This document shows, piece after piece, positions 50,614 to 60,840 of a DNA stretch of 64,000 nt. The position numbers and the translations under genes were made by a program. The notes under the pieces were generated by a model that was not told the origin of the DNA, searched no databases, and saw only the letters and a list, made by a program, of their open reading frames with translations. Numbering within the stretch: the first letter of the stretch is position 1; each line of letters opens with the position of its first letter. This stretch comes from Vibrio coralliilyticus ATCC BAA-450 (GTDB lineage Bacteria > Pseudomonadota > Gammaproteobacteria > Enterobacterales > Vibrionaceae), in contig NZ_ACZN01000009.1 of assembly GCF_000176135.1 (NCBI RefSeq), forward strand, positions 1-64,000, written 5' to 3'.

Positions 50614-52518
50614 ATGAGCGATACAGCAACACAAAACAAAGAAACTCGTGGCTTTCAATCTGAAGTAAAACAGCTACTTCACTTAATGATTCATTCTCTT
50701 TATTCCAATAAAGAGATCTTTTTGCGTGAACTGATTTCGAACGCATCTGATGCTTCAGATAAGTTACGTTTTCAGGCGCTATCTAATCCTAATTTATATC
50801 AAGGCGATGCTGAATTAGGTGTAAAACTTTCATTTGATGAAGCGTCAAATACCCTAACTATTTCTGATAACGGCATTGGTATGAGCCGTGATGATGTGAT
50901 CGAGCATTTGGGTACGATTGCAAAATCAGGTACAGCCGAATTTTTCTCAAAGCTGTCGGAAGACCAATCTAAAGACTCTCAACTGATTGGTCAGTTTGGT
51001 GTTGGTTTCTACTCTGCATTTATAGTTGCCGATGCAGTAACAGTTCGTACTCGTGCTGCTGGCCTGTCAGCTGATGAAGCAGTTCAGTGGCATTCTGCTG
51101 GTGAAGGTGAATACACCATCGAGACAATCTCAAAAGAATCTCGTGGTACTGATATCGTTCTTCACATGCGCGATGAAGGTAAAGAGTTCCTAAACGAGTG
51201 GCGCTTGCGTGAAGTGATCAGCAAGTACTCGGATCACATTGGCATCCCTGTTGCCATTCAGACTGCCGAGCGCGACGAAGAAGGTAAAGAAACAGGTGAG
51301 AAGAAGTGGGAGCAAATCAACAAAGCTCAAGCACTTTGGACACGCAACAAATCTGATATCTCTGAAGAAGAGTATCAAGAGTTCTACAAACACGTTTCTC
51401 ACGACTTCGCTGATCCACTGGTGTGGAGCCACAACCGTGTTGAAGGTAAGAACGATTACACCAGCTTACTGTATATCCCAGCAAAAGCGCCTTGGGACAT
51501 GATGAACCGTGACCACAAATCGGGTCTCAAACTGTACGTTCAGCGTGTATTTATCATGGACGACGCTGAGCAATTCATGCCTTCTTACCTGCGTTTCGTT
51601 CGTGGCTTAATTGATTCAAACGATCTGCCATTGAACGTGTCACGTGAAATTCTACAAGACAACAAAGTGACGCAATCTCTGCGCAACGCTTGTACTAAGC
51701 GTGTTCTTACGATGCTTGAGCGCATGGCGAAAAATGACGAAGAGAAGTATCAGTCATTCTGGAAAGAGTTTGGTCTGGTTCTAAAAGAGGGCCCTGCAGA
51801 AGACATGAGCAACAAAGAAAAAGTTGCTGGTTTGCTGCGTTTTGCTTCTACAGAAGTGGATTCCTCGGAGCAAACGGTCGGTTTAGCCTCTTACGTTGAG
51901 CGTATGAAGGAAGGTCAGGACAAGATTTACTACCTGACAGCAGATAGCTACGCTGCTGCGAAGAACAGCCCCCACTTGGAGCAGTTCAAAGCAAAAGGCA
52001 TCGAAGTCATTCTGATGTTTGATCGTATCGATGAGTGGTTGATGAACTACCTAACAGAGTTTGATGGTAAGCAGTTCCAGTCGATCACTAAAGCAGGCCT
52101 TGACCTCAGCAAGTTTGAGAACGAAGAAGAAAAAGAAAAGCAGAAAGAAACGGAAGAAGAGTTTAAGTCTGTTGTTGAACGTACGAAGGACTACTTAGGC
52201 GAACGCGTAAAAGAAGTACGTACTACGTTCAAGCTAGCTTCAACTCCAGCGGTTGTTGTGACCGATGATTTTGAAATGGGTACACAAATGGCGAAGCTGC
52301 TTGAAGCCGCTGGTCAGGCTGCACCTGAAGTGAAGTACATCTTCGAAATCAACCCAGAACACCAGCTTGTCAAACGCATGGCAGACGAAGCCGATGAAGA
52401 AGCGTTTGGTCGTTGGGTCGAAGTGCTTCTTGGTCAGGCAATGCTAGCTGAGCGTGGTTCGATGGAAGACCCGTCTCAATTTGTAGGCGCCATCAACTCG
52501 CTTTTGACTAAGGGCTAA
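50614..52518 (+). CDS. htpG: Chaperone HtpG (Hsp90)
   Basis: Bacterial Hsp90, a dimeric ATP-dependent chaperone that works with DnaK. The 634-residue protein has the GHKL ATP site ([35 protein letters not shown]), the middle domain with its catalytic arginine region ([11 protein letters not shown]), and the C-terminal dimerisation domain. The start at 50614 (MSDTATQNK) follows ggagct. An upstream in-frame ATG would overlap the promoter and leader. Confidence 0.98.
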   Translation: MSDTATQNKETRGFQSEVKQLLHLMIHSLYSNKEIFLRELISNASDASDKLRFQALSNPNLYQGDAELGVKLSFDEASNTLTISDNGIGMSRDDVIEHLGTIAKSGTAEFFSKLSEDQSKDSQLIGQFGVGFYSAFIVADAVTVRTRAAGLSADEAVQWHSAGEGEYTIETISKESRGTDIVLHMRDEGKEFLNEWRLREVISKYSDHIGIPVAIQTAERDEEGKETGEKKWEQINKAQALWTRNKSDISEEEYQEFYKHVSHDFADPLVWSHNRVEGKNDYTSLLYIPAKAPWDMMNRDHKSGLKLYVQRVFIMDDAEQFMPSYLRFVRGLIDSNDLPLNVSREILQDNKVTQSLRNACTKRVLTMLERMAKNDEEKYQSFWKEFGLVLKEGPAEDMSNKEKVAGLLRFASTEVDSSEQTVGLASYVERMKEGQDKIYYLTADSYAAAKNSPHLEQFKAKGIEVILMFDRIDEWLMNYLTEFDGKQFQSITKAGLDLSKFENEEEKEKQKETEEEFKSVVERTKDYLGERVKEVRTTFKLASTPAVVVTDDFEMGTQMAKLLEAAGQAAPEVKYIFEINPEHQLVKRMADEADEEAFGRWVEVLLGQAMLAERGSMEDPSQFVGAINSLLTKG

Positions 52519-52533
52519 TAGTCAAACGGTAAC

Positions 52534-52560
52534 AAAAAGCTCGCATTATGCGGGCTTTTT
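52534..52560 (+). terminator. htpG: htpG terminator
   Basis: The stem aaaaagctcgca/tgcgggcttttt (52534-52545 with 52549-52560), containing one T-G pair, is followed by tga. It lies 15 bases after the htpG stop. Confidence 0.88.
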
Positions 52561-52693
52561 GATTTATTTGCGCTTATCGTGAATAAAACAACGTAAGTTT
52601 ACAGCTTAATGTGAGTGTTTAAGCATTCTTTAGTCGTAAGCTGCGCTACGCGAACAGATTGTGTGATAGAATGCAATCTTGAAACAAAGTGAG

Positions 52694-52720
52694 CAGGCGT
52701 GTAATGTGCACGCCTGTTTT
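52694..52720 (+). terminator. Terminator-like hairpin with no upstream gene
   Basis: A perfect 8-base-pair stem caggcgtg/cacgcctg (52694-52701 with 52709-52716) followed by tttt. It is the 3' end of either a short transcript starting near 52680 or an attenuated adk leader. Confidence 0.6.
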
Positions 52721-52740
52721 ATTGTCAATTGAAAGAACAG

Positions 52741-52808
52741 TTATACCGAAACTTACCGTGAGCTAAGGCTGTTGTTTGTTATGAACACCATAGTGAGCTT
52801 CGGTATAA
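52741..52808. repeat. Palindromic element upstream of adk
   Basis: The ends ttataccgaa (52741-52750) and ttcggtataa (52799-52808) are exact reverse complements. Each has a nearby gtgagct. The 48-base interior is not obviously structured. It resembles a small dispersed palindromic repeat or a leader fold for adk. Confidence 0.55.
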
Positions 52809-53480
<672 letters not shown>

Positions 53481-53518
53481 TTTTGCTAACGGCAGAATTT
53501 AAAAGTTTGATATAGTTG

Positions 53519-53547
53519 AAGCGACCCAGATGGGTCGCTTTTTTTAT
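53519..53547 (+). terminator. adk: adk terminator
   Basis: The stem aagcgaccca/tgggtcgctt (53519-53528 with 53531-53540) with a following T run, 38 bases after adk. Confidence 0.9.
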
Positions 53548-53613
53548 CGCTACATATTGATCGATAAAGAAGTTTCCAACGTAAAGCCTCTTTTAAAGTG
53601 TCGACAGGGTCCT

Positions 53614-54570
53614 ATGCAAAACAATAAAAAACAGGGTGTGCTACTGGTTAACCTAGGTACACCAGATGCACCTACAGCTCCTGAAGTAAAGCGTTTTCTC
53701 AGCCAGTTCTTGCATGACCAACGTGTTGTGGATATGACACGTTGGTTATGGTGTCCGATCCTACATGGCGTCATTTTGCCTATTCGCTCACCCAAAGTTG
53801 CCAAGTTGTATGAGAGTGTTTGGATGGAAGAAGGCTCTCCTCTTATGGTTTACTCTAAGCGCCAAGCTGAGAAACTGGCTAAATCGATCGATATCCCAGT
53901 CGAACTTGGCATGACTTATGGTAATCCGAGTCTTCAGTCTGGGATGGAATCCTTGATAGAAAAGGGTGTGGAAGAGGTGATTGTATTGCCACTTTACCCA
54001 CAATACTCGGGAACAACCACTGCCGCAGTTTCTGATGGTTTAACCAAAGCATTTAAAAATATTCCGGTGATGCCAGGGTATAAAATGCTCCGCGATTATC
54101 ATGACCATCCAACTTACATTAAAGCGTTGGCAGAGAGTGTAAGGCGTTCTTGGGCAGAAAAAGGACGTGGTGACTATTTACTGTGTTCGTACCATGGTAT
54201 TCCTCAGCGTTACGCAGATAACGGGGATATATATCCCAAGCATTGTGAGGCAACCACAGAGTTATTAAGATTGGAATTAGGCTTGAACAAAGAGCAGATT
54301 GGAATGACCTATCAATCCCGCTTCGGTCGTGAAGAATGGCTGCAACCCTACACGGATAAAACCCTGGAAAAGTTGCCTGAAAAAGGTATCAAGAAGCTGG
54401 ATATCATGACGCCCGCCTTTTCTTCGGACTGCCTTGAGACTTTGGAAGAGATTTCGGAAGAATGCAGAGACGTATTTCTTGAGCAAGGAGGAGAAGTCTT
54501 TAACTTCATTCCATGTTTAAACGATGATGATCTCCATATTCAGATGATGGTTGAACTTATTGGTCGCTAG
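53614..54570 (+). CDS. hemH: Ferrochelatase
   Basis: HemH inserts iron into protoporphyrin IX in the last haem step. The 318-residue protein starts [20 protein letters not shown] and has the iron-site histidine region [14 protein letters not shown] and the signature [15 protein letters not shown]. The ATG at 53614 was preferred; an in-frame upstream codon would lie inside the adk terminator. It follows adk in many gammaproteobacteria. Confidence 0.97.
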   Translation: MQNNKKQGVLLVNLGTPDAPTAPEVKRFLSQFLHDQRVVDMTRWLWCPILHGVILPIRSPKVAKLYESVWMEEGSPLMVYSKRQAEKLAKSIDIPVELGMTYGNPSLQSGMESLIEKGVEEVIVLPLYPQYSGTTTAAVSDGLTKAFKNIPVMPGYKMLRDYHDHPTYIKALAESVRRSWAEKGRGDYLLCSYHGIPQRYADNGDIYPKHCEATTELLRLELGLNKEQIGMTYQSRFGREEWLQPYTDKTLEKLPEKGIKKLDIMTPAFSSDCLETLEEISEECRDVFLEQGGEVFNFIPCLNDDDLHIQMMVELIGR

Positions 54571-54590
54571 GCAGCTCAGTTTGATTAGAA

Positions 54591-54617
54591 AATCCACCTC
54601 ACGAGGTGGATTTTTTG
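54591..54617. terminator. hemH: hemH terminator
   Basis: The stem aatccacctc/gaggtggatt (54591-54600 with 54603-54612) followed by tttt. It also faces the end of the minus-strand ToxR-like regulator. Confidence 0.88.
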
Positions 54618-54628
54618 TGCCTCAATAA

Positions 54629-56119
54629 TTAATCGTAAGGTTGGCAGAATTGCTCAATACCTTGCCATAGAACCGACTGCGGTTCCTGAATGTACTTAAC
54701 GTCTTTTAGTACCTCACGCCAAAGATCGAGGCATGACTGCTGTCTGTCGGGGCTAGAGTAGTGATCGAGTACCCGCTCAGCCTCAATGGTACTGGTGAGT
54801 GCTGAAATAGCTTTGAGATAGTGGGCAACATACATTTGCTTGTTGCCTATTTTTCGGTTGATGTTGGCTTGCAGTAACAAGATCAGCGCATTTTCTGGTA
54901 TCTCGGTTACATACTCTCTTTGCAACATTCGTAAACTGCGTTCAACTTCACCCGAACGATAAGTAAGGAGTGCCAGCAGCATATGCAGATCTGGTGGAGG
55001 CACTGGAGTTTGCTTCCTCACCTTTTTTATCCAACTCTTTAATCCATCGCTAGATTGCTGAGTGAAAAGTAACTCTCGAGTATAAAACAGTACTTCAATC
55101 CCAGATAGCTGGCGGGAGAGCAGTTGTTCAAGAGTCAGCTCTGATAAAGGTACAATTTGGCTAGACAACTTCGAAGATAACGGCTTTATCGGCTGTGGGA
55201 GCTTGAAGTACTCACTTAAATCCACATTAAGCTGGTTAATCGTCGCAGCTAAGTAGGGAGGCTGAAGATGATATATTTTGCGCCAAGCGACTCGGCCAGA
55301 AGCAGAGTGGTGAAGAAGGCTCTCCAAGTTCAACACTCCGTTTGTATCTTCCCACAGATTAAAGCTCAGAGTGTAATCTGAGTCATAAAAGGCTTCTGAG
55401 CCGGGGAAGTTTTCATGTTCGCTTAGGCTTTGTAGGTAGTAGGTTGGCGAACTCATATTTGATAGATGGATATACGGAGAACAGCTTTGTGAGTGCAGGA
55501 TCAGTGCTTTTAATTTGAGTACGGTTTGGTTCAAGCTCTGTTCTTCATGGTTGATACTATCGAGAAGCAGCCTAACCTGAGGGATATGCAGAGTATTCCT
55601 TTTTTTATCTTCTTCAAAATGAGACCAAGTGTGGATCGCGAACACTACAGCGATCGCACTCAAAATCAAATTTAAACTCCAGGAAAAATAGCGCAGCGCT
55701 GTTTGCTTTTTTTCAACTTTCTTGTTAACTGCTTGCGGAGCTTTGTTTGAGTCTGATGTTTTTGCTACAAGCTGAACACCGCTTTCTGGAATGTAATAGC
55801 CCCGTTTTGGGTAAGTGATGATGATCTTCGATGGATCGGCTTCTTCAGAGTGTTCACGGAAGAGGTTCCGCAATAGGCTAATTCTGTTGGTGACCACATT
55901 TTTGGAGATGTACTGACTTTCCCAGACCGACTCTATAAATTCTTCAATTGACGTTGGGTTCCCAACGTTTGTGAGTAAAATTTCCAGTAACGCCAAGTTT
56001 CTTGGTTCAAGAGATATTTCTCCTTGTTTGGAATGGAGAGTTTTATCCATTGGATTATAGGTAAGATCTGCAATAGCAATATTGCATTGTTCTGATTTAG
56101 CTTTTTCAAGTAGATTCAT
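54629..56119 (-). CDS. ToxR-like transmembrane winged-helix regulator
   Basis: A 496-residue membrane regulator with the ToxR/CadC layout: an N-terminal winged-helix DNA-binding domain (about 20-112, with TNRISLLRNLFREHS as the recognition helix region and IITYPKRGYYIP as the wing), one membrane helix near 147-165, and a large periplasmic region of over 320 residues. Part of that region has a tandem-helix, TPR-like pattern (HMLLALLTYRSGEVERSL...). I do not recognise the orthologue. It lies 193 bases downstream of an outer-membrane barrel gene on the same strand, a possible target or partner. Confidence 0.88.
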   Translation of the reverse strand: MNLLEKAKSEQCNIAIADLTYNPMDKTLHSKQGEISLEPRNLALLEILLTNVGNPTSIEEFIESVWESQYISKNVVTNRISLLRNLFREHSEEADPSKIIITYPKRGYYIPESGVQLVAKTSDSNKAPQAVNKKVEKKQTALRYFSWSLNLILSAIAVVFAIHTWSHFEEDKKRNTLHIPQVRLLLDSINHEEQSLNQTVLKLKALILHSQSCSPYIHLSNMSSPTYYLQSLSEHENFPGSEAFYDSDYTLSFNLWEDTNGVLNLESLLHHSASGRVAWRKIYHLQPPYLAATINQLNVDLSEYFKLPQPIKPLSSKLSSQIVPLSELTLEQLLSRQLSGIEVLFYTRELLFTQQSSDGLKSWIKKVRKQTPVPPPDLHMLLALLTYRSGEVERSLRMLQREYVTEIPENALILLLQANINRKIGNKQMYVAHYLKAISALTSTIEAERVLDHYSSPDRQQSCLDLWREVLKDVKYIQEPQSVLWQGIEQFCQPYD

Positions 56120-56273
56120 GCAGTGCTATCGAAGTACGTCGTGATTGAACAGAGGACGCGAATTCTACCGCAATATCAATGTTGCTTATAAGTCCTGAAT
56201 GTGACATTAGATGTCTTAAAAATGAGAACTTGAACCGAGATTGTTTAATTTTAAATGATAGAGATGGGAAATT

Positions 56274-56300
56274 CAGGTGTGGAGAGTCCAACCACACCTG
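56274..56300 (-). terminator. Hairpin after the barrel gene
   Basis: A 9-base-pair stem caggtgtgg/ccacacctg (56274-56282 with 56292-56300). Its minus-strand tail is only weakly U-rich, so termination may be partial, allowing some read-through into the regulator. Confidence 0.5.
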
Positions 56301-56312
56301 ATGGACGTTAGC

Positions 56313-56912
56313 TTAGAAAGAGTAGCTAGCGTTTAGGTAGCCAGTGTTTGAAGCATCCACACTCAGCTTAATTACACCAACCTCGTGATCGTTTCCGAAG
56401 AAACGGCTGTGTCGGTAGCCGAGTTCCATACTAAAGTTATCCGTAAAGTTGTAACCCATACCTAAGTTTACGCCAGCTGCTAAACCCGTGTTGGTACTGT
56501 CTTTTGAAAGACCAAACTCAGAGACTTCATAGGTACTGTTATAAATACCTAGGTTACCACCAGCTAGAAGGTAGAACTTGTCTGTTAGGTTGTGAAGATA
56601 ATCAGCACCTGCACCAAACTCATGAGTGGTAATACTAGACTTAGCATAGGTATAGCCAAAGATGTTTTGGTACTCGATGGTAGATTCTGCACCAGCTTGA
56701 AGGTATCCATAAGCACGGATGTTATCGCTAAAATAATGGCCAGCTTTAAGGCTTAAAAAACCCGTATCGTCATTGATAACATCTGAGTTGGCATCTTGGC
56801 CAGACGTGGTGTAAGAGCCAGCGCCTAGTTCAACTGCAATGTAGTTTTCATTAGCAAGTGAAGGCATTGAAACCAGTGCAGCTGTTGCCGCTAAAAGTAG
56901 AGTTTTTTTCAT
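56313..56912 (-). CDS. Small outer-membrane beta-barrel protein
   Basis: A 199-residue precursor with a signal peptide (MKKTLLLAATAALVSMPSLA) and an eight-strand barrel pattern (OmpA N-domain/OmpX-like), ending in the outer-membrane signature ...YLNASYSF with terminal Phe. There is no peptidoglycan-binding domain. Function is unknown; such small barrels act in adhesion or envelope integrity. The nearest regulator is the ToxR-like protein downstream. Confidence 0.85.
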   Translation of the reverse strand: MKKTLLLAATAALVSMPSLANENYIAVELGAGSYTTSGQDANSDVINDDTGFLSLKAGHYFSDNIRAYGYLQAGAESTIEYQNIFGYTYAKSSITTHEFGAGADYLHNLTDKFYLLAGGNLGIYNSTYEVSEFGLSKDSTNTGLAAGVNLGMGYNFTDNFSMELGYRHSRFFGNDHEVGVIKLSVDASNTGYLNASYSF

Positions 56913-57219
56913 AGTATTACGCTCAAATAATTGGTTGTATTTAGTTGTGATTGCCTGGACTGATTTGATGAGAAACAGTGGTTGCCATCAATTAGCAGCA
57001 ATATTAGAAATGCGTCACGTATGCTCGCTTTTTCGCCGGAGGGAAGTTAACTGAGGATGTTGAAAGAGGCGAAAAATAAATTTACAAATAGTTGAATAGA
57101 ATTACATTTTTCATCTAACTAATTGCTAATGCTGGTTTTTTTTTGGCCTGTGTAAAGTAGAAACGCCTGACAAAGTCAGGCGTTTAAAAATATAAAAGCA
57201 TCAACAGAAATGGTTATTA
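56913..57219. other. Intergenic region upstream of the barrel gene
   Basis: A 307-base gap. It holds the barrel promoter region on the right of its start and the DUF411 terminator (57161-57185). No small gene or other strong structure is evident. Confidence 0.4.
57161..57185 (-). terminator. Terminator of the copA-DUF411 pair
   Basis: A perfect 10-base-pair stem aaacgcctga/tcaggcgttt (57161-57170 with 57176-57185), loop caaag. The U tract on the minus strand is short. Confidence 0.7.
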
Positions 57220-57660
57220 CTAATTTCCAGGGTAAGAGCGGTATTCAAATACCTGACCTTGTTCGTTAAACGCATAAACAGAATAGGCGTCTTTTTCATT
57301 ACCATATTCCATACCAGGCGAACCCATCGGCATGCCAGGAACGGCTAAACCTTTAGCATTTTTAGGTGGGTTCTCTAAAAAAGCTTTAATGTCCTGTGCC
57401 GGAACGTGCCCCTCAAATACAAAACCGTTAATTTCAGCTGTATGGCAAGAGGCCAATTGTGGCTTTATCCCCAGCTTTTGTTTGATTGGGTTCATATCAT
57501 CGTGCAATTTTTCTTCAACCGTGAATCCGGCTTCCTGCATGTGTTTGGTCCATTCTGTGCAGCATCCACAATATGGTGACTTGTGGTTGAGCACGTCTGC
57601 CGCCAGTACGTGACCGGACAGTAAAAGAAGGGACGCAAAGGAAATAACTTGAGTTTTCAT
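57220..57660 (-). CDS. DUF411 metal-associated periplasmic protein
   Basis: A 146-residue secreted protein with a signal peptide (to about residue 20, GHVLA) and the DUF411 pattern: YCGCCTEWTKHM, LASCHTAEINGFVFEGHVP, and PGMPMGSPGMEYG. The cysteines and methionine-rich loop suggest binding of copper in the periplasm. It starts eight bases after the copA stop, so it is part of the same copper-response operon. The start at 57660 has a close agaggtg ribosome site; a GTG two codons upstream is less likely. Confidence 0.9.
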   Translation of the reverse strand: MKTQVISFASLLLLSGHVLAADVLNHKSPYCGCCTEWTKHMQEAGFTVEEKLHDDMNPIKQKLGIKPQLASCHTAEINGFVFEGHVPAQDIKAFLENPPKNAKGLAVPGMPMGSPGMEYGNEKDAYSVYAFNEQGQVFEYRSYPGN

Positions 57661-57668
57661 ACACACCT

Positions 57669-60362
57669 CTATGAACGAATCGAAGATTTAAAGAGTCTTA
57701 ATCGGTTGGCATTGCTCACGACTGTGATTGATGAGAGCGCCATTGCTGCACCAGCGACTACTGGACTGAGCAAAAATCCGAATGCTGGATACAGTACGCC
57801 AGCTGCGACCGGAATACCTAAAGAGTTATAAATGAACGCACCGAATAAATTCTGCTTCATGTTTTTAATCGTTGCTTTGGAAAGTTCGATGGCTTTAACA
57901 ACGGCCAGCGGTGATGAGTTAAGCAAGGTCATTTGTGCACTTTCGATTGCGACGTCGCTACCGCTACCCATTGCGATACCGATGTCTGCGAGCGCGAGAG
58001 CCGGTGCATCGTTGACACCATCACCAATCATAGCAACTCGCTTTCCACTTGCCTGAATTTGAGCCACATGACCTGCTTTTTCATCAGGCAGTACTTGAGA
58101 TATCACCTGTTCGATACCCAGTTGTTGGGCTATCGCTTTAGCCACATGCTGGTTGTCACCGGTTAACATGACAGGAGTAATTTGCATTGCGAACAGGGCA
58201 TCCACAGCTTGTTTCGCGTCTTGTTTAATTGGGTCGGCAATGGCGATTAAACCTGATACCTGATTTTGCTGAACGACGATCACTGGAGTCCAGGCATTGT
58301 CTGCACAGCGCTGCAGTTCTTGTTCAATTCCTTCAAGCTTGAGTTCTTGTTTCTGAGCATAAGGCAAAGAAACCACCGCAATACTTTCATTTTCTAATAC
58401 GCCAGTCACTCCCATGCCGCGCATGTTATTGAAATCGCGAACTTCACCCAAACTTAGCTGATGCTCTTGAGCGTGTTTTACGATGGCTTTTGCTAGTGGA
58501 TGCTCTGAATATTGCTCTAAGCTAGCCGCTGCGGTTAGCAGTTGTTTATCGTCCTGATTAAGAGCAAAGATATGCTGAACGTCAGGTTTTCCCTGAGTTA
58601 ATGTACCTGTCTTATCAAATACAACCGTATCGATATTGCTTGCAGATTGAAGCACATCCGCATCTTTGATTAAGATCCCCATTTCAGCGGCTTTACCAAT
58701 ACCAACAGTCACCGACAGCGGGGTCGCTAAGCCTAGCGCACAAGGACAAGCAATGATCAGTACGGTGGTGGTAACGACCAACATGTAGCTCGCTTTCGGG
58801 TCAGGGCCAACCATAAACCACACTAGGGCAGAGAACAGAGCAATTGCGACAACGACAGGGACAAAGATAGCCGAAATTTGATCTGCCAGTTTGGCGATGG
58901 CTGGTTTGCTGCTTTGCGCTTCCCGTACCATGGTAATAATGCGCGACAGCATGGTATTGCTACCGACTCCCGTTGCTTCAATGACTAAGCTGCCATCCTG
59001 ATTTAACGTGCCTGCAGAAATCGTATCGCCAGATTGTTTGTAGACGGGGACAGGTTCGCCAGTAAGCATAGACTCATCGAGGTAAGACTCACCTGAAACG
59101 ACGTGCCCGTCGATAGGAGCTTTTTCACCGGGTTTGATTCGCAGTTGCATGCCTTCTGTTATCTGGTCAATTGCAATCACTTGGTCGCCAGATTGGGTAA
59201 TCAACACAGCTTCATTGGGCTGAAGGTTGATCAAAGCCTGCAAAGAACGAGTGGTTTTGGCCTTCGCTTTTGCCTCAATGTAGTGGCCTAAAGAAATCAG
59301 ACCGACAATCATCGCGCTGGCTTCAAAGTAAACATGACGTGATGCTGGTGGAAACCAATCTGGGAAAGCCACTACTAACATTGAGAACAGCCAAGCGGCC
59401 CCCGTACCCAACGCAACGAGGGTATCCATGGTTGCACGCTTGTGAGTAAGAGCTTGCCAAGCGTTGGAGAAGAAGCTTTTTCCCGCGGTAGCAAGAAGCC
59501 AGAAGCAAATAATCCCAACGACGCCCCAAATTAACTGATCCTGACTGGTACGGATCATCATATTGCCACCCAACACACCCCAAAGCATGAGTGGTACGCC
59601 GATCACAATACCAGCCCACGCACTTTTCTTATGATGAGCTTGCACGGCCATTTGTTGGGCCTGCTGCTTCTCTTGTTGTGTTGCTGGATCGTCAACAATT
59701 TCAGCCTGATAGCCAGCTTCTTCTACTGCATTGGCTATAGTGTTTATGGTTTTGTTGTCTTTAGAGGTACTGAAAACTAAGGCACTTTGCTCCGCAAGGT
59801 TAACCTGAGCTTTGTCTACGCCTTCTACCTGAGTCAGTGCTCGCTCTACAGACGCCACACAACTGGCGCATGTCATTCCTGATATCAAAAAATGAAGGGT
59901 TTCTTTGTTATTGGAAGAGTGAAGGTGCGAGCTTGGCTGAGTGGCTTGTGGTTGAGTCTCCGGCTCTTCTATTTCTGATTCAGACTCGCTGGCCTGGTAG
60001 CCGAGAGAGGCGACAAGATCTTTCACTTGTTGCTGTGTTAGTAACGTCGAAAGAGAAAGCGTGGTTTTCGATACATCAAATTGTCCAATATCGTCACTTT
60101 CTTCTAAAGCAGACTCAAGCTTGGCCACACATTTACCGCAGCTTAGTCCTGATAGGTGGAACTGATACTGATGACCTGCCTTATACCCCAGAGATTGAAT
60201 TGATTGTTCTAAATCTACAAAGGGGCTGTCGCTATCCAGAGTGATATGTTGTGGCGTTAAATCATGGATGTTAACCCGATGCTGAGAGGTAAGTTCTCGC
60301 TCAACTTTCCGAGCGCAACCCATACAGCTTAAACCTGATAGTGGAATATCGAACTGACGCAT
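57669..60362 (-). CDS. copA: Copper-translocating P1B-type ATPase
   Basis: CopA exports Cu(I) from the cytoplasm. The 897-residue protein has three N-terminal metal-binding domains with CMGC (C13/C16), CGKC (C75/C78) and CASC (C165/C168), an eight-helix membrane domain with the CPC motif (ACPCALGLATP), the TGES phosphatase motif in VVSGESYLDESM-type context, DKTGTLT, and GDGVNDAPAL. The CueR-type promoter upstream and the DUF411 gene downstream point to copper homeostasis. Confidence 0.97.
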   Translation of the reverse strand: MRQFDIPLSGLSCMGCARKVERELTSQHRVNIHDLTPQHITLDSDSPFVDLEQSIQSLGYKAGHQYQFHLSGLSCGKCVAKLESALEESDDIGQFDVSKTTLSLSTLLTQQQVKDLVASLGYQASESESEIEEPETQPQATQPSSHLHSSNNKETLHFLISGMTCASCVASVERALTQVEGVDKAQVNLAEQSALVFSTSKDNKTINTIANAVEEAGYQAEIVDDPATQQEKQQAQQMAVQAHHKKSAWAGIVIGVPLMLWGVLGGNMMIRTSQDQLIWGVVGIICFWLLATAGKSFFSNAWQALTHKRATMDTLVALGTGAAWLFSMLVVAFPDWFPPASRHVYFEASAMIVGLISLGHYIEAKAKAKTTRSLQALINLQPNEAVLITQSGDQVIAIDQITEGMQLRIKPGEKAPIDGHVVSGESYLDESMLTGEPVPVYKQSGDTISAGTLNQDGSLVIEATGVGSNTMLSRIITMVREAQSSKPAIAKLADQISAIFVPVVVAIALFSALVWFMVGPDPKASYMLVVTTTVLIIACPCALGLATPLSVTVGIGKAAEMGILIKDADVLQSASNIDTVVFDKTGTLTQGKPDVQHIFALNQDDKQLLTAAASLEQYSEHPLAKAIVKHAQEHQLSLGEVRDFNNMRGMGVTGVLENESIAVVSLPYAQKQELKLEGIEQELQRCADNAWTPVIVVQQNQVSGLIAIADPIKQDAKQAVDALFAMQITPVMLTGDNQHVAKAIAQQLGIEQVISQVLPDEKAGHVAQIQASGKRVAMIGDGVNDAPALALADIGIAMGSGSDVAIESAQMTLLNSSPLAVVKAIELSKATIKNMKQNLFGAFIYNSLGIPVAAGVLYPAFGFLLSPVVAGAAMALSSITVVSNANRLRLFKSSIRS

Positions 60363-60840
60363 AACATAACCCTCAACGATGAACTGTTGCTGAGAATAAA
60401 CCTTACCTCAAGGGGAAGGTCAAGCACTGTCAATGAACAAATACCAAAACGTCAAAACCCCCGATAGAACAGTGTTTTCTTTGTCTTATCTTGCGAGACA
60501 TTTCAAATTTTTTATAGGGAATATATCAATTGAGGTAAATCACTCAAAATTGGGCGTGATCCGATAGGCAAATATAGTGAGGGCAAGGTTGTTAAAAAGA
60601 TTAATAGTTCAGTTTTGACGTTTTTATTTCTTTGCCTTTGATTTCAATATTCTGATTTTAATAGATTTATTGTTTTTTTCTTTTTTAGACTTTGACGCTA
60701 ATCAGATATTGTTCCTCGCAATTTTTTGGCAAAAAAAAAGTTTGCCAACATATCCCTGTCCATAAATAGTTCCCTTCAAAACATGAACTTAAAAGTGCCT
60801 GAGGGGAACGACGAAAAACATAATGACTAGGGGTTAATGT
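60363..60840. promoter_or_regulatory. Divergent copA / second porin control region
   Basis: A 478-base gap with the CueR-type copA promoter near its left end and a long AT-rich leader for the porin on the right. The leader holds a hairpin ttggcaaa/tttgccaa (60726-60733 with 60741-60748), a ttgag/ctcaa inverted repeat near 60531-60548 and a ribosome site aggggtt before the ATG. No gene is seen. Confidence 0.5.
60393..60423 (-). promoter_or_regulatory. copA: CueR-type promoter and operator of copA
   Basis: On the minus strand there is a -35 TTGACC (60418-60423), a 19-base spacer and a -10 TATTCT (60393-60398). The spacer carries the inverted repeat ACCTT...AAGGT (60400-60420). An over-long 19-base spacer with this palindrome is the hallmark of MerR-family Cu(I) sensor CueR promoters, and closely resembles E. 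coli copA. Copper-induced expression is inferred. The cueR gene itself is not in this window. Confidence 0.9.

Noticed and set aside
52741..52808. ERIC element.
   Set aside because: The core is only 68 bases and I cannot match its interior to the known 127-base ERIC sequence.
60726..60748. Terminator in the leader of the second porin.
   Set aside because: The hairpin has no T tract after it and no gene before it on the plus strand, so it is treated as a leader structure.
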